A stretch of DNA of 43,541 nt from an uncultured Collinsella sp. (GTDB lineage: Bacteria > Actinomycetota > Coriobacteriia > Coriobacteriales > Coriobacteriaceae): NCBI GenBank assembly GCA_900542165.1, contig UQMM01000019.1, positions 1-43,541 on the forward strand, read 5' to 3'. This document shows, piece after piece, positions 8,777 to 18,022 of this stretch; positions within the stretch are counted from its first letter, which is position 1, and every line of letters starts with the position of its first letter. A program made the translations under genes and the position numbers. The notes beneath the pieces were generated by a model, which was not told where the DNA came from, did not search any database, and saw only the letters and a list, made by a program, of their open reading frames with translations.

Positions 8777-9277
8777 ATGGCAAAGGCTGTAAAGACGCCA
8801 AAAACCAATGCGATGCGCGAGCTGGAAAGCGCCGGCATTTCCTATGTTCTACATACGTACGAAGACGATGGTGATGAGTCGGTGGGCCTGGGGGTCGCGA
8901 TTTCGGAGCAGCTTGGCGAGGAGCCCGGTCAAGGATTTAAGACTTTGGTCTGTGTGACACCGTCCAACGACTATGTCGTGTGCTGCATCCCTGTTGCCGA
9001 CGAGCTCGATCTAAAGTCCGCCGCGCGTGCCGCGGGGGAGAAGTCCTTGGCCATGATGCATGTGAAGGATTTGCTTGCGGCGACTGGCTACGTTCGCGGC
9101 GGCTGCAGCCCGGTCGGTATGAAAAAACGCTACCGGACGCTCATTGATGAGACGTGTGTCCTTTGGGATACCATTTTTATTTCGGGAGGCAAGCGTGGTT
9201 ATCAGCTCGAGCTTGCACCCGATGATTTAATTGCATTTTGCGGGGCGACGGTTGCCGCGATTACGAGAGAGGACTGA
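8777..9277 (+). CDS. ybaK: YbaK/EbsC-family Cys-tRNA(Pro) deacylase
   Basis: 166 residues, the usual size for single-domain YbaK proteins. It begins TPKTNAMRELESAGISYVLHTYE, typical of the family, and contains the KTLVC segment and the GYVRGGCSPVGMKK block that lines the active site. The enzyme hydrolyses Cys-tRNA(Pro) in trans, clearing a mischarging error of prolyl-tRNA synthetase. The start at 8777 has AAAGGA upstream; longer in-frame starts lack a site and would run into the uvrA terminator. It is separated from murJ by only three bases, so ybaK-murJ-uvrC probably form an operon. Confidence 0.93.
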   Translation: MAKAVKTPKTNAMRELESAGISYVLHTYEDDGDESVGLGVAISEQLGEEPGQGFKTLVCVTPSNDYVVCCIPVADELDLKSAARAAGEKSLAMMHVKDLLAATGYVRGGCSPVGMKKRYRTLIDETCVLWDTIFISGGKRGYQLELAPDDLIAFCGATVAAITRED

Positions 9278-9280
9278 GCG

Positions 9281-10963
9281 ATGCCGCAGGAAGAATTGAA
9301 GCGCGGAGCTCATTTTGCAAAAGAATCTGCGCCTCAGACACCCTCATCCGAAGTTTCTTCGTCGCGAGATGACACTGACGACATGGGCTCGTCGGACTAC
9401 TCCACGGTTGGTCGTTCCGCCGGGCTTATGACCATTCTGACCATCGTGTCTCGCGTTACCGGTTTTATCCGCACGTGGGCAATGGCGGCCGCTATCGGCA
9501 TGTCGCTACTCTCGTCCTCCTATCAGGTCGCCAACAACCTGCCCAATATGCTCTACGAACTCGTGATGGGCGGCATGCTCGTGACGGCGTTTTTGCCCGT
9601 GTACATGGGCGTGAGGCGTGAGCAGGGTCGCGAGGCCTCGAACGAGTACGTGGGCAACCTGCTCGGCATTCTGCTTTTGGTGCTGGGTGGCATTTCGTTG
9701 CTGGGGACCGTGTTCGCCCCGGGCTTTATCTGGACGCAATCGTTCCTTTCGGGTGACGGCGGCAGCATGGATACCGCTGCGTTCATGTTCCGTTTCTTTG
9801 CCATCCAGATTCTGTTTTATGGTTTGGGCTCGGTGTTTTCGGGCGTTCTCAACGCACACCGCGACTACTTCTGGTCGACGTTTGCCCCGGTCCTCAACAA
9901 TGTGATCGTCATTGCGAGCTTTATGGGTTTTGCGCCCGTGTCCGCACAGTTTGGCGAACGTGCCGGCATCATCTTGATTGCGGCCGGTACGACCCTCGGT
10001 GTCTTTGTTCAGATGGCATGTCAGATCCCCGCGCTTGGCAAGCACGGCGTGCATCCCCATATCCATATCGACTTTAAGGACCCCGCGCTGCGCCAGACGA
10101 TTGCGCTCGGTATCCCGACGCTGCTCGCCACGGTGTGCATGTTTGTCTCGACTTCTATCACCAACGCTGCCGCGCTGGTGGTCCAGCCCGAGACTGGTCC
10201 TTCCGTCATCGCCTATGCGCGCCTGTGGTACACGCTGCCCTACGCGCTGATTGCCGCCTCGCTTTCGACGGCGCTCTATACCGAGCTCTCTCACGACGCA
10301 CAGGAGAAGGATTACGACAGCGTTCGCACGGGCATTTCGCGTGGCGTCGCCCAGATGCTGTTCTTCCTGATTCCGTTCGCGCTGTACCTGATTGTCTTCG
10401 CGCGTCCGCTCAACATGATTTACTGTGCCGGCAAGTTTGATGAGTCCGGCGTGGCGCTGGTGTCTGAGTTCCTTGTCTACCTGGCGTTCTCGCTGCCGCT
10501 CTACGGCGTGGTCGTGTTGATGCAGAAGAGCTTCTCTGCCTTGCTCGACATGAAGCCCTATAGCCGATATTGCCTGTATTCTGCCATCGGCCAGGCCGGC
10601 TCGGTTCTGCTGTTTGGCGTTGTGCTGGGCTTCGGTATGCCGGCAATCGCGCTTTCGTATGTTGTCGACTACGTGATCTTGGTCGGCTGTTCGCTGTGGT
10701 GGCTGCGTCGTCGCTTGCGTGGCCTTCAGGTCAAATCTATCCTGCATGGCGGTTTCTTTGGCCTTTTGCTTGGCGGCCTGGGTGCTGCCGCAGGCGCCGG
10801 CGTCATGTGGGCGCTTGAACACTTTGTCGGGGCACTTGGCGGCTCGATTCTGATTACTCTTGGCTACGTTTGCGTTGCGGGTGTCGTCTCGCTTGCTGTT
10901 ACCTTTGGCCTTGCCGTCGTCCTTAAGATGCCCGAGGTCTCGGCGCTGCTTCGTCGTAAGTAG
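9281..10963 (+). CDS. murJ: MurJ (MviN), lipid II flippase
   Basis: 560 residues. A polar N-terminal extension of about 45 residues precedes the MurJ fold, which opens with SAGLMTILTIVSRVTGFIRT and continues with about fourteen hydrophobic segments. The conserved VANNLPNMLYELVMGGMLVT region follows near residues 82-101. MurJ moves the lipid-linked peptidoglycan precursor across the cytoplasmic membrane. It lacks the large C-terminal pseudokinase and extracellular domains found on mycobacterial MviN. The start lies three bases after ybaK, with a GAGAGAGGA ribosome site inside the end of that gene. The stop abuts the GTG of uvrC. Confidence 0.94.
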   Translation: MPQEELKRGAHFAKESAPQTPSSEVSSSRDDTDDMGSSDYSTVGRSAGLMTILTIVSRVTGFIRTWAMAAAIGMSLLSSSYQVANNLPNMLYELVMGGMLVTAFLPVYMGVRREQGREASNEYVGNLLGILLLVLGGISLLGTVFAPGFIWTQSFLSGDGGSMDTAAFMFRFFAIQILFYGLGSVFSGVLNAHRDYFWSTFAPVLNNVIVIASFMGFAPVSAQFGERAGIILIAAGTTLGVFVQMACQIPALGKHGVHPHIHIDFKDPALRQTIALGIPTLLATVCMFVSTSITNAAALVVQPETGPSVIAYARLWYTLPYALIAASLSTALYTELSHDAQEKDYDSVRTGISRGVAQMLFFLIPFALYLIVFARPLNMIYCAGKFDESGVALVSEFLVYLAFSLPLYGVVVLMQKSFSALLDMKPYSRYCLYSAIGQAGSVLLFGVVLGFGMPAIALSYVVDYVILVGCSLWWLRRRLRGLQVKSILHGGFFGLLLGGLGAAAGAGVMWALEHFVGALGGSILITLGYVCVAGVVSLAVTFGLAVVLKMPEVSALLRRK

Positions 10964-12910
10964 GTGCGCGTGGCCGGTCACGACAACATTCCAACGCTTG
11001 CCGAACAGGTTTCGCGCGTTCCCACACAGCCCGGATGCTACCTTTGGAAGGATGCCAAGGGCGATGTCATCTACGTGGGCAAGGCGAAAAACCTGCGCGC
11101 TCGCATGCGTCAATACGTGACACTGCAGGATGAGCGTCAAAAGATCCCGCTGATGATGCAGCTGGTGGCGAGCTTTGACTATATCGTGGTGGAGACCGAG
11201 CACGAGGCGTTGGTGCTCGAGCGCAATTTGATTGGTCAGTACCATCCGTACTTTAACGTCGACCTCAAGGATGATAAGAGCTACCCCTTTATCGCCATTA
11301 CAAAGGGCGACCTGTATCCCGCTATCAAATATACGCGTGAGCGTCATAAGCCGGGAACGCGCTATTTTGGACCCTATACCGATAGCCGCGCGGCGCGTGA
11401 GACCATTGACACGCTGCGCAAGGTGATCCCGATCTGCTCGGCTTCTTGTGCGGAATGGCGTCGTTGTCGTCGTATCGTCGAGTCCCACAAGGGCGAGGAA
11501 GACATCGTCAATATGATTTGCGCGCAAAACGGGCGTCCCTGCTTTGACTACCATGTCGGGCGCGGCCCGGGTGCGTGTGTCGGCGCGATTTCCCCGGCAG
11601 ACTATGCCAAGAACGTCAAGCGTGTCGAGCGCTTCTTGTCGGGCCATCGCAAGGATGTTGTCGATGAGCTGACCTCCGAGATGGCGGATGCCGCCGAGGC
11701 GCTCGACTTTGAGCGCGCGGCACGCGTCAAACGTCGTTTGGAGGTCATCAGGGGTCTGGACGATCGTCAGCAAGTCGTTTTTCCCTCCAGTGTCGATATC
11801 GATGTCATCGGTTTCTATCGCGAGGAGACCATCTCCGCCGCTTGCGTCTTTGTCGTGCGTGAGGGTCGAACGGTTCGAACCTGCGAGTTTATTCTCGATA
11901 AGGGTTTGGATGTCGACGAAGAGGAACTTCAATCGGGCTTTCTTAAGCGCTATTACGACGAGACGGCTGATATTCCAGCTGAGATAAACCTCTCTGTCGA
12001 GCTTGAGGATGCGGAGGCGCTGGGGGAGTGGCTTGCTGGCAAGCGTGAGCGTTCCTGCCATCTCCATAGGCCGCAGCGTGGCGAAAAGCACCGTTTGCTC
12101 GATATGGCATCCAAAAATGCGCGCCATGCCCTCATGCGCTACATGATGCGAACGGGGTACGCTGACGACCGCACCAATCAGGCGCTCCTAGAGCTCGAAA
12201 GCGCGCTGGCGCTGCCGGCGCCGCCGATGCGTATCGAGTGCTTCGATATCTCGACGCTGCACGGAACCTTTACCGTCGCCTCGATGGTGGTGTTTACCAA
12301 CGGGCGCGCCGACAAGAGCCAGTACCGTCGTTTTAAAATTCAGGCCGAATTGGACGAGGCAAACGACTTCGTGTCGATGTCCGAGGTTTTGGGACGACGC
12401 TATGCTCCCGAGCGCATGGCCGACGAGCGCTTTGGATCGCGCCCCGATTTGCTCGTTGTCGACGGCGGTAAGCCGCAATTGACCGCTGCGATCAAGCAAC
12501 TCGAGGCTCTTGGGCTCGATATACCAGTTTGTGGCTTGGCGAAGGCCGACGAGGAAGTTTTTGTGCCTTGGGACGAGACTCCTGTCGTGCTGCCGACCGG
12601 GTCTGCTTCGCTCTATCTAATTAAACAGGTGCGCGATGAGTCCCACCGATTTGCAATCACGTTCCACCGCGAGTTGCGCGATAAAGCCATGACGGTTTCG
12701 GTACTCGATGACGTTCCAGGCGTGGGACCCACCAGAAAACGTGCCCTTATGCGCCATTTTGGCTCGATGAAGCGTTTGCGCGCGGCGAGCGAGCAAGAGA
12801 TCGCGGAAGTTCGCGGCATACCTGCCGATGTTGCCAAGGCGGTCCACGAGGCGCTCGTTGCATGGAATGCCGAGCGCGCCGAGGCGGCGGCTGGCCATTC
12901 CGATAGCTAA
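10964..12910 (+). CDS. uvrC: UvrC, excinuclease ABC subunit C
   Basis: 648 residues, full length. The N-terminal GIY-YIG nuclease domain is seen in PGCYLWKDAKGDVIYVGKAK (about 21-40). A UVR (UvrB-binding) motif, AAEALDFERAARVKRRLEVI, lies near residue 245. An RNase H-like nuclease domain begins at IECFDISTLHG (about 423). Paired helix-hairpin-helix motifs end the protein (LDDVPGVGPTRKRALMRHFG, about 582). UvrC makes both incisions in excision repair. It starts with GTG directly after the murJ stop (a second GTG six bases later is an alternative), implying translational coupling. In most actinobacteria rapZ follows uvrC; here the sialic acid island intervenes. Confidence 0.97.
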   Translation: MRVAGHDNIPTLAEQVSRVPTQPGCYLWKDAKGDVIYVGKAKNLRARMRQYVTLQDERQKIPLMMQLVASFDYIVVETEHEALVLERNLIGQYHPYFNVDLKDDKSYPFIAITKGDLYPAIKYTRERHKPGTRYFGPYTDSRAARETIDTLRKVIPICSASCAEWRRCRRIVESHKGEEDIVNMICAQNGRPCFDYHVGRGPGACVGAISPADYAKNVKRVERFLSGHRKDVVDELTSEMADAAEALDFERAARVKRRLEVIRGLDDRQQVVFPSSVDIDVIGFYREETISAACVFVVREGRTVRTCEFILDKGLDVDEEELQSGFLKRYYDETADIPAEINLSVELEDAEALGEWLAGKRERSCHLHRPQRGEKHRLLDMASKNARHALMRYMMRTGYADDRTNQALLELESALALPAPPMRIECFDISTLHGTFTVASMVVFTNGRADKSQYRRFKIQAELDEANDFVSMSEVLGRRYAPERMADERFGSRPDLLVVDGGKPQLTAAIKQLEALGLDIPVCGLAKADEEVFVPWDETPVVLPTGSASLYLIKQVRDESHRFAITFHRELRDKAMTVSVLDDVPGVGPTRKRALMRHFGSMKRLRAASEQEIAEVRGIPADVAKAVHEALVAWNAERAEAAAGHSDS

Positions 12911-13003
12911 ACACGAGTCTAAACAACTGATATACATGATTGTGCAATTTTCAACCATTTATTTCGCCATGATTGCCTGCTGGTTTCGGGTTTTATTAAC
13001 GCT

Positions 13004-13043
13004 AAAACGTTTGACTAACCATGGTGAACAACCCTGCTATCCT
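13004..13043 (+). promoter_or_regulatory. Candidate promoter with overlapping AAAACGTTT operator, sialic acid island
   Basis: TTGACT (13011-13016), an 18-base spacer and TGCTAT (13035-13040) form a reasonable promoter. The palindromic AAAACGTTT at 13004-13012 overlaps the -35. LacI/CcpA-type repressors use such CG-centred palindromes. Transcription would start near 13047, leaving a leader of about 230 nt. Confidence 0.5.
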
Positions 13044-13046
13044 GCG

Positions 13047-13275
13047 GGTTGACGAAGACTGATATCTCACCTCGTCGATACATACTGTCTGGCGAATCGT
13101 TTGTCAATGAATTCGGTGAACGGTAGTAAATACCGTTCAAGCGTATGTATGTATCGGTCACCGAGCGCGGCACCTCAGTTGGGTTCGTCGGTAGGTAAGG
13201 TATATATCGTCCGCAAGTTGCGCGGGGGCAAGTCTAGGTGCTCCCGAGTAAGATTCTCTATTGATAGGAGAAGAC
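13047..13275 (+). other. Long structured 5' leader of the sialic acid island
   Basis: The 365-base gap 12911-13275 has no gene. Its second half, downstream of the candidate promoter, holds three pairing elements. An outer inverted repeat is CGATACATAC (13076-13085) with GTATGTATCG (13147-13156). Nested inside it is GAACGGTA (13118-13125) with TACCGTTC (13131-13138). A third hairpin is GGGGGCA (13224-13230) with TGCTCCC (13239-13245), ending 20 bases before the ribosome site. No known riboswitch or T-box signature was recognised. It could equally be an operator region for a DNA-binding regulator. Confidence 0.45.
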
Positions 13276-14889
13276 ATGGCCATCATCAACAAGGGTATGT
13301 CCAGGCGTTCGTTCCTCGGCCTCACCGGCAGCGTCGCTGCTGTCGCAGGGCTTGGTCTCACCGGCTGCGGTGGCAGCTCTAGCGACGAGGGTTCCGCTTC
13401 CGGTTCCACCGATTCCGCCAACCGTGGCGGCGGCGTGATCACCGCTGGTTCCGCTTACGCTCCGTCCAGCTTCGATCCCGCCAGCACCGGCTCCGCTGTG
13501 GGCCTGGGTGCTAACTGGCACGTCGTCGAGGGCCTCTACGGCATCGATTACCACGACTACAGCACCTTCAACGAGCTCGCCACCGACGATCCCAAGTCTG
13601 TGGACGACACCACTTTCGAGGTCACCATCCGCAAGGGCGCCAAGTTCTCTGATGGCACCGAGGTCACCGCTGACGATGTCGTCGCCTCCTACACCGCTTG
13701 CGCCGCTTCCGCTACCTATGCTCCGTTCTTCCAGCCCTTCGAGTCCATCGAGGCCAAGGACGCCAGCACCGTGACGGTCAAGACCAAGGTCCCCAACTTC
13801 TCCCTGCTCAAGGATCGTCTGGCCATCGTCCGCGTTACCCCGGCCACCCAGACCGAGGAGGATCGCGCCAAGCAGCCGATCGGCTCCGGCCCCTGGATGT
13901 ACGACTCTATCTCCGATACCGAGATCACCCTGGTTCCCAACCCCGAGTACAACGGTGAGTACGCTGCCGAGGATAAGAAGATCCAGTACAGCATCCTGAC
14001 CGACCCCACCGCTCGCGTTACCGCTCAGCAGGAGGGCTCCACGCTCGTTATGGAGCTCGTTACCGCTGACGCCGTCGACCAGCTTGAGAGCGCCGGCTGC
14101 AAGATCGATAACGTTCAGGGTTTCGGCACCCGCTTCATCATGTTCAACGTAGCCAAGGAGCCTTGGAACAACGTCAAGGTCCGTCAGGCTGTCATGTATG
14201 CGCTCGACACCGAGAAGATGGTCAGCAACACCTTCGCCGGCCTTGCCACCGCTGCCAGCTGCTACCTGCCCAAGAGCTTCACCAACTATCATGAGGCTTC
14301 CACGGTGTACAAGACCGACGCCAAGAAGGCTAAGAAGCTCATCGAGGAGTCTGGCATCACCCCGGGTGCCATCACCCTGCGCACCACCGACAACGAGCAG
14401 ATTAAGGGCATGGCCGCCCAGGTCAAGAACGACCTCGACGCTCTCGGCTTCGATGTGACCATCCAGACCGATACCTCGCCGGCCACCTACGCTGCCATCG
14501 ACGGCGGCGAGGCCTACGATATCCTCCTTGCCCCTGGCGATCCTTCCTGCTTCGGCGCCGACCCCGACCTGCTGCTCAACTGGTGGTACGGCGACAACGT
14601 CTGGATGCAGACCCGTTGCCCGTGGAAGGAGTCCGCTGAGTGGCAGAAGCTCCACGGCCTCATGGATGAGGCTCTTGCCGCCGAGGGCGACGAGCAGCAG
14701 AAGAAGTGGAACGAGTGCTTCGACATCATTGCCGACAACGCCGTTCTGTACCCCGTTGTCCATGTCAAGACCGTCTCCGCTTTCTGGGACGATCCGTCCA
14801 CTGCGCCCAACGGCGAGGCCCTCGATGGCTTCAAGGGCATCGGCACGACGAGCATGTCCTTCAGGGGCGTCGCGACCGTCAAGGCGTAA
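13276..14889 (+). CDS. ABC transporter substrate-binding lipoprotein, SBP_bac_5 family (probable sialic acid binding)
   Basis: 537 residues. The signal region combines a twin-arginine-like MSRRSFLGLTG with a lipobox LTGC (Cys 31), so it is predicted to be exported and lipid-anchored. The low-complexity linker GGSSSDEGSASGS follows. The body matches the peptide/nickel-type solute-binding family (FDPASTGSAVG, VTIRKGAKFSDGTEVTADDV, VRQAVMYALDTEKM). Downstream genes encode a matching importer and NanA/NanK/NanE, so the ligand is inferred to be N-acetylneuraminate, as for SatA of Haemophilus ducreyi and SiaE of Corynebacterium glutamicum. The ATG at 13276 has AGGAG upstream. A hairpin after the stop may keep its expression above that of the permeases. 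Confidence 0.88.
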   Translation: MAIINKGMSRRSFLGLTGSVAAVAGLGLTGCGGSSSDEGSASGSTDSANRGGGVITAGSAYAPSSFDPASTGSAVGLGANWHVVEGLYGIDYHDYSTFNELATDDPKSVDDTTFEVTIRKGAKFSDGTEVTADDVVASYTACAASATYAPFFQPFESIEAKDASTVTVKTKVPNFSLLKDRLAIVRVTPATQTEEDRAKQPIGSGPWMYDSISDTEITLVPNPEYNGEYAAEDKKIQYSILTDPTARVTAQQEGSTLVMELVTADAVDQLESAGCKIDNVQGFGTRFIMFNVAKEPWNNVKVRQAVMYALDTEKMVSNTFAGLATAASCYLPKSFTNYHEASTVYKTDAKKAKKLIEESGITPGAITLRTTDNEQIKGMAAQVKNDLDALGFDVTIQTDTSPATYAAIDGGEAYDILLAPGDPSCFGADPDLLLNWWYGDNVWMQTRCPWKESAEWQKLHGLMDEALAAEGDEQQKKWNECFDIIADNAVLYPVVHVKTVSAFWDDPSTAPNGEALDGFKGIGTTSMSFRGVATVKA

Positions 14890-14952
14890 GACTCGCTTGA
14901 GTCTGTATGCAGGATGTCGGTCGTTGGGACCGTATCCTCATAGTTGAAACAA

Positions 14953-14984
14953 AGACCCGGGCGGCAACGATGTCGCTCGGGTCT
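14953..14984 (+). terminator. Hairpin between binding protein and permease genes
   Basis: AGACCCG (14953-14959) pairs with CGGGTCT (14978-14984), and the stem extends inward with G-U pairs. A weak TTGTAAT follows. It is probably a partial terminator or 3'-end stabiliser that sets a high ratio of binding protein to membrane subunits. Confidence 0.55.
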
Positions 14985-15046
14985 TGTAATGAGTATCCGT
15001 ACTCATATACCAGTTGGTCCTACCGACAAAAGAAAGGGGAGAGAAC

Positions 15047-16003
15047 GTGAACAACTTGCTACGTTTGATTGGAAGGCGTCTTGTGGCGCTGCCGATCATG
15101 GCATTGGGCGTCACCGTCCTGGTGTTCTTCCTTATGTCGTTCTCCAAGACCGACCCCGCCTACACGGCGTTGGGTGACGGTGCCTCGCCCGAGGCGGTTG
15201 CCGAGTACCATGAGAAGTATGGTCTGGACGACCCCTGGCCCGTGCGCTACGTGCGCTATATGGGCGATTTGATCCATGGCGACATGGGCACCTATGGTGC
15301 TGCTCGCAACTCCGTTGCCAAGCGCATCTCCACGGCCCTGCCCGTCACGATGCAGCTGACCTTCATCGGTCTTGCCATCGGTGCGGTCGTTTCGTTTTTG
15401 CTCGGCGTCATCGCGGCACTGTATCGCGACAAATGGCCGGACCAAGTGATCCGCGTCTTTTCCATCGCCGGCTTGGCAACCCCGTCGTTCTGGCTTGCCG
15501 TTCTGTTGATCCTGCTGTTCTCTTCCTACCTTAAGGTGCTCCCGGCATCGGGTGCTCTGCCTCACTTCACCACGAATCCGGTTGGCTATCTGGGACGTAT
15601 GATCATGCCCGCTATCGCCTTGGCATTTCCGCTGACGGGCCAGATGACTCGTATCGTGCGTACCGCCATGGTTGAGGAGCTCGACAAGGATTATGTCCGT
15701 ATGGCTCGCGGCGCCGGCGTTCCCGAGAAGGTCGTCGTCGGCATCAACGTTCTTCGCAATGCGCTGATCACCCCGGTCACCACCCTCGGTCTTAAGATCG
15801 GTTACCTCATGGGCGGCGCCGTCGTCATCGAGGTTATCTTCAACCTCCCCGGCATGGGCACCGCGATTCTGCAGGGCGTTCAGGGCAACGAGGCGAACCT
15901 GGTTCAGGGCGTCGTTATCGTCGTTGCTCTTGCCTTCATCATCATCAACATCGTGGTTGACATGCTCTACCTGCTCATCAACCCGCGCATCAGGACGGTG
16001 TAG
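15047..16003 (+). CDS. ABC transporter permease, DppB/OppB type (sialic acid importer subunit)
   Basis: 318 residues from the GTG at 15047, which has AAAGGGGA upstream; an upstream in-frame ATG has no site. The N-terminal helix LIGRRLVALPIMALGVTVLV and six predicted membrane segments are typical of the BPD_transp_1 family. The EAA cytoplasmic loop that docks onto the ATPase is seen in VRMARGAGVPEKVVVGINVL. It is followed after three bases by the permease-ATPase fusion gene. With its neighbours it forms a four-gene importer of the SatABCD/SiaEFGI type; sialic acid as substrate is inferred from the nan genes downstream. Confidence 0.9.
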   Translation: MNNLLRLIGRRLVALPIMALGVTVLVFFLMSFSKTDPAYTALGDGASPEAVAEYHEKYGLDDPWPVRYVRYMGDLIHGDMGTYGAARNSVAKRISTALPVTMQLTFIGLAIGAVVSFLLGVIAALYRDKWPDQVIRVFSIAGLATPSFWLAVLLILLFSSYLKVLPASGALPHFTTNPVGYLGRMIMPAIALAFPLTGQMTRIVRTAMVEELDKDYVRMARGAGVPEKVVVGINVLRNALITPVTTLGLKIGYLMGGAVVIEVIFNLPGMGTAILQGVQGNEANLVQGVVIVVALAFIIINIVVDMLYLLINPRIRTV

Positions 16004-16006
16004 ATT

Positions 16007-18022
16007 ATGGTAAAGATTCGAGAGAAGCAAACCGAGCAGCTCGAGAAGGCTGCCTCCAAGGGGCTCAAGCTCGGTGGCTGGAAGAAGATGACGCTGTCTT
16101 CTAAGATTGCAGCCGTCGTGCTGGTGCTGGTCGCCCTGACTGCGATTCTGGCGCCCCTTCTTGCCCCCTATAGCCCGGTCGAGATCTTTACGGCTCGCCA
16201 GGCTCCCGGCAACGGATTTATCTTCGGTACCGACGATAAGGGTCGCGACATTCTGTCGCGTATGCTCTACGGTGGTCGTTACTCGCTGATTATCGGCTTT
16301 GGCGCCACTGCCATGGCTCTGGTCTGCGGCTCGGTCGTGGGCGCCCTTGCAGCGGTTTCGCGCAAGGCCGTCTCCGAGACGATCATGCGTATCCTGGACA
16401 TCATCATGTCCATCCCGGGCATCGCCCTCGCGGCCGTCTTCGTCTCCATCCTGGGCAACTCCGTGCCGTCGATTATCTTCGCCATCGGCTTTATGTACAC
16501 TCCGCAGATTGCCCGTATCGTGCGCGCCAACATCGTGTCCGAGTACGGCGAGGACTATGTCCGCGCGGTCATCGTTTCCGGCGCCAAGGCTCCGTGGATT
16601 TTGATCAAGCATGTTCTGCGTAACTGCATCGCCCCGATCATGGTCTTCACCGTTACCCTGGTCGCCGACGCCATCATCTTCGAGGCCTCGCTGACCTTCA
16701 TCGGCGCTGGTATTCAGGAGCCCACCGCTACCTGGGGCAACATCCTCGCCGACGCCCGCGGCGGCGTGCTCGCCGGCCGTTGGTGGCAGGCGCTGTTCCC
16801 GGGCCTGGCCATCATGATCACCTGCCTGGCGCTCAACATCCTCTCCGAGGGCATTACCGACGCCATGGCCGCTGCTCCCTCCGCCGCCCTGGATCCGACC
16901 GATTCCTCCAAGCGTCGCGAGGCCGACCTGCTGGTCTCCGACCCCGTTCGCGCCTACAAGGAGCAGGCCCAGTCCCTCTCCGCTCGCCTTGGCGCCCTGC
17001 GCGATGTCGAGCTCAAGCGTGACGATCGCCATGTGCCCGACGAGTCTGTCGAACCGATTCTCTCGGTCCGTGACTTCTGCATTCAGTTTGAGCATCACGG
17101 TGATATCAACGTCGTCGACCATGTCAACTTTGACGTCCGTCCTGGTCAGACCATGGGCCTGGTAGGCGAGTCCGGCTGCGGTAAGTCCATCACCACGCTG
17201 GCCATCATGGGCCTGACCGACGATGACGAGCATCTTTCCGGCGAGGTTCTCTGGGAGGGCCGCGACCTGCTCAAGATGAGCAAGAAGGAGTGGTTCGGCC
17301 TGCGCGGTACCGATATCGCCATGGTCTACCAGGACGCCCTGTCCTCGCTCAACCCCTCTATGCTCATTTCCGCCCAGATGAAGCAGCTCACCAAGCGCGG
17401 CGGCACCCGCAGCGCCGAGGAGCTCCTGGAGCTCGTCGGTCTCGATCCCAAGCGCACGCTCGAGAGCTATCCGCACGAGCTTTCCGGTGGACAGCGTCAG
17501 CGTGTCCTGATTGCTATGGCCCTTACCCGCGACCCCAAGCTGGTCATCTGCGACGAGCCCACGACCGCTCTGGACGTTACCGTCCAGAAGCAGGTCATCA
17601 AGCTGCTCAACGATCTTCAGGCCAAGCTCGGCTTTGCCATGATCTTCGTTTCGCACGACCTGGCGCTGGTCGCCGAGGTCGCCCACAACATCACGGTTAT
17701 GTACGCTGGTCAGGTTATCGAGCAGGCGCCCACCAAGGAGCTGCTCACCAATCCGATTCACGAGTACACCCGCGGTCTTCTGGGCTCCGTTCTGTCCATC
17801 GAGAGCGGTTCGGGCCGCCTGCACCAGGTGCCCGGCGCCGTTCCGAGTCCGCGCGATTTCCCCAAGGGCGATCGCTTCGCGCCCCGCTCGAGCCATCCGC
17901 GTATTGGCCTGGACACCCGTCCGGTCTTCAAGCGCGTGCCCGGCACCGAGCACTTCTATTCCGAGCTCCCCGACGAGGTGCTCAAGGCAAATGGTTTGAC
18001 CCCTCACGCGGAGGTGATGTAG
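16007..18022 (+). CDS. ABC transporter permease-ATPase fusion, DppC-DppD type (sialic acid importer subunit)
   Basis: 671 residues joining two subunits that are usually separate. Residues 1-310 form a DppC-like permease (SSKIAAVVLVLVALTAILAP helix, FGTDDKGRDILSRMLYGGRY, EAA loop near 178). After a linker, residues 345-671 form an ABC ATPase with Walker A GESGCGKS (about 387), signature LSGGQRQRV (about 493) and Walker B VICDEP. The same fusion is known in SatC of H. ducreyi and in C. glutamicum sialic acid importers, which supports the substrate call. The C-terminal oligopeptide/dipeptide extension common on OppD appears shortened and lacks its cysteine cluster. The ATPase gene follows with no gap. 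Confidence 0.92.
   Translation: MVKIREKQTEQLEKAASKGLKLGGWKKMTLSSKIAAVVLVLVALTAILAPLLAPYSPVEIFTARQAPGNGFIFGTDDKGRDILSRMLYGGRYSLIIGFGATAMALVCGSVVGALAAVSRKAVSETIMRILDIIMSIPGIALAAVFVSILGNSVPSIIFAIGFMYTPQIARIVRANIVSEYGEDYVRAVIVSGAKAPWILIKHVLRNCIAPIMVFTVTLVADAIIFEASLTFIGAGIQEPTATWGNILADARGGVLAGRWWQALFPGLAIMITCLALNILSEGITDAMAAAPSAALDPTDSSKRREADLLVSDPVRAYKEQAQSLSARLGALRDVELKRDDRHVPDESVEPILSVRDFCIQFEHHGDINVVDHVNFDVRPGQTMGLVGESGCGKSITTLAIMGLTDDDEHLSGEVLWEGRDLLKMSKKEWFGLRGTDIAMVYQDALSSLNPSMLISAQMKQLTKRGGTRSAEELLELVGLDPKRTLESYPHELSGGQRQRVLIAMALTRDPKLVICDEPTTALDVTVQKQVIKLLNDLQAKLGFAMIFVSHDLALVAEVAHNITVMYAGQVIEQAPTKELLTNPIHEYTRGLLGSVLSIESGSGRLHQVPGAVPSPRDFPKGDRFAPRSSHPRIGLDTRPVFKRVPGTEHFYSELPDEVLKANGLTPHAEVM

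Noticed and set aside
10964..12910. UvrC start further downstream at an ATG
   Set aside because: The GTG directly after the murJ stop gives the expected N-terminus just before the GIY-YIG domain; later ATGs would remove catalytic residues.
13047..13275. T-box or known riboswitch in the leader of the sialic acid operon
   Set aside because: No T-box antiterminator bulge sequence, no terminator hairpin with U-tract and no recognisable riboswitch core was found; kept only as an uncharacterised leader.
16007..18022. Permease-ATPase fusion as a sequencing error or novel fusion
   Set aside because: The fusion is in frame with a long linker and matches the known architecture of sialic acid importers such as SatC.
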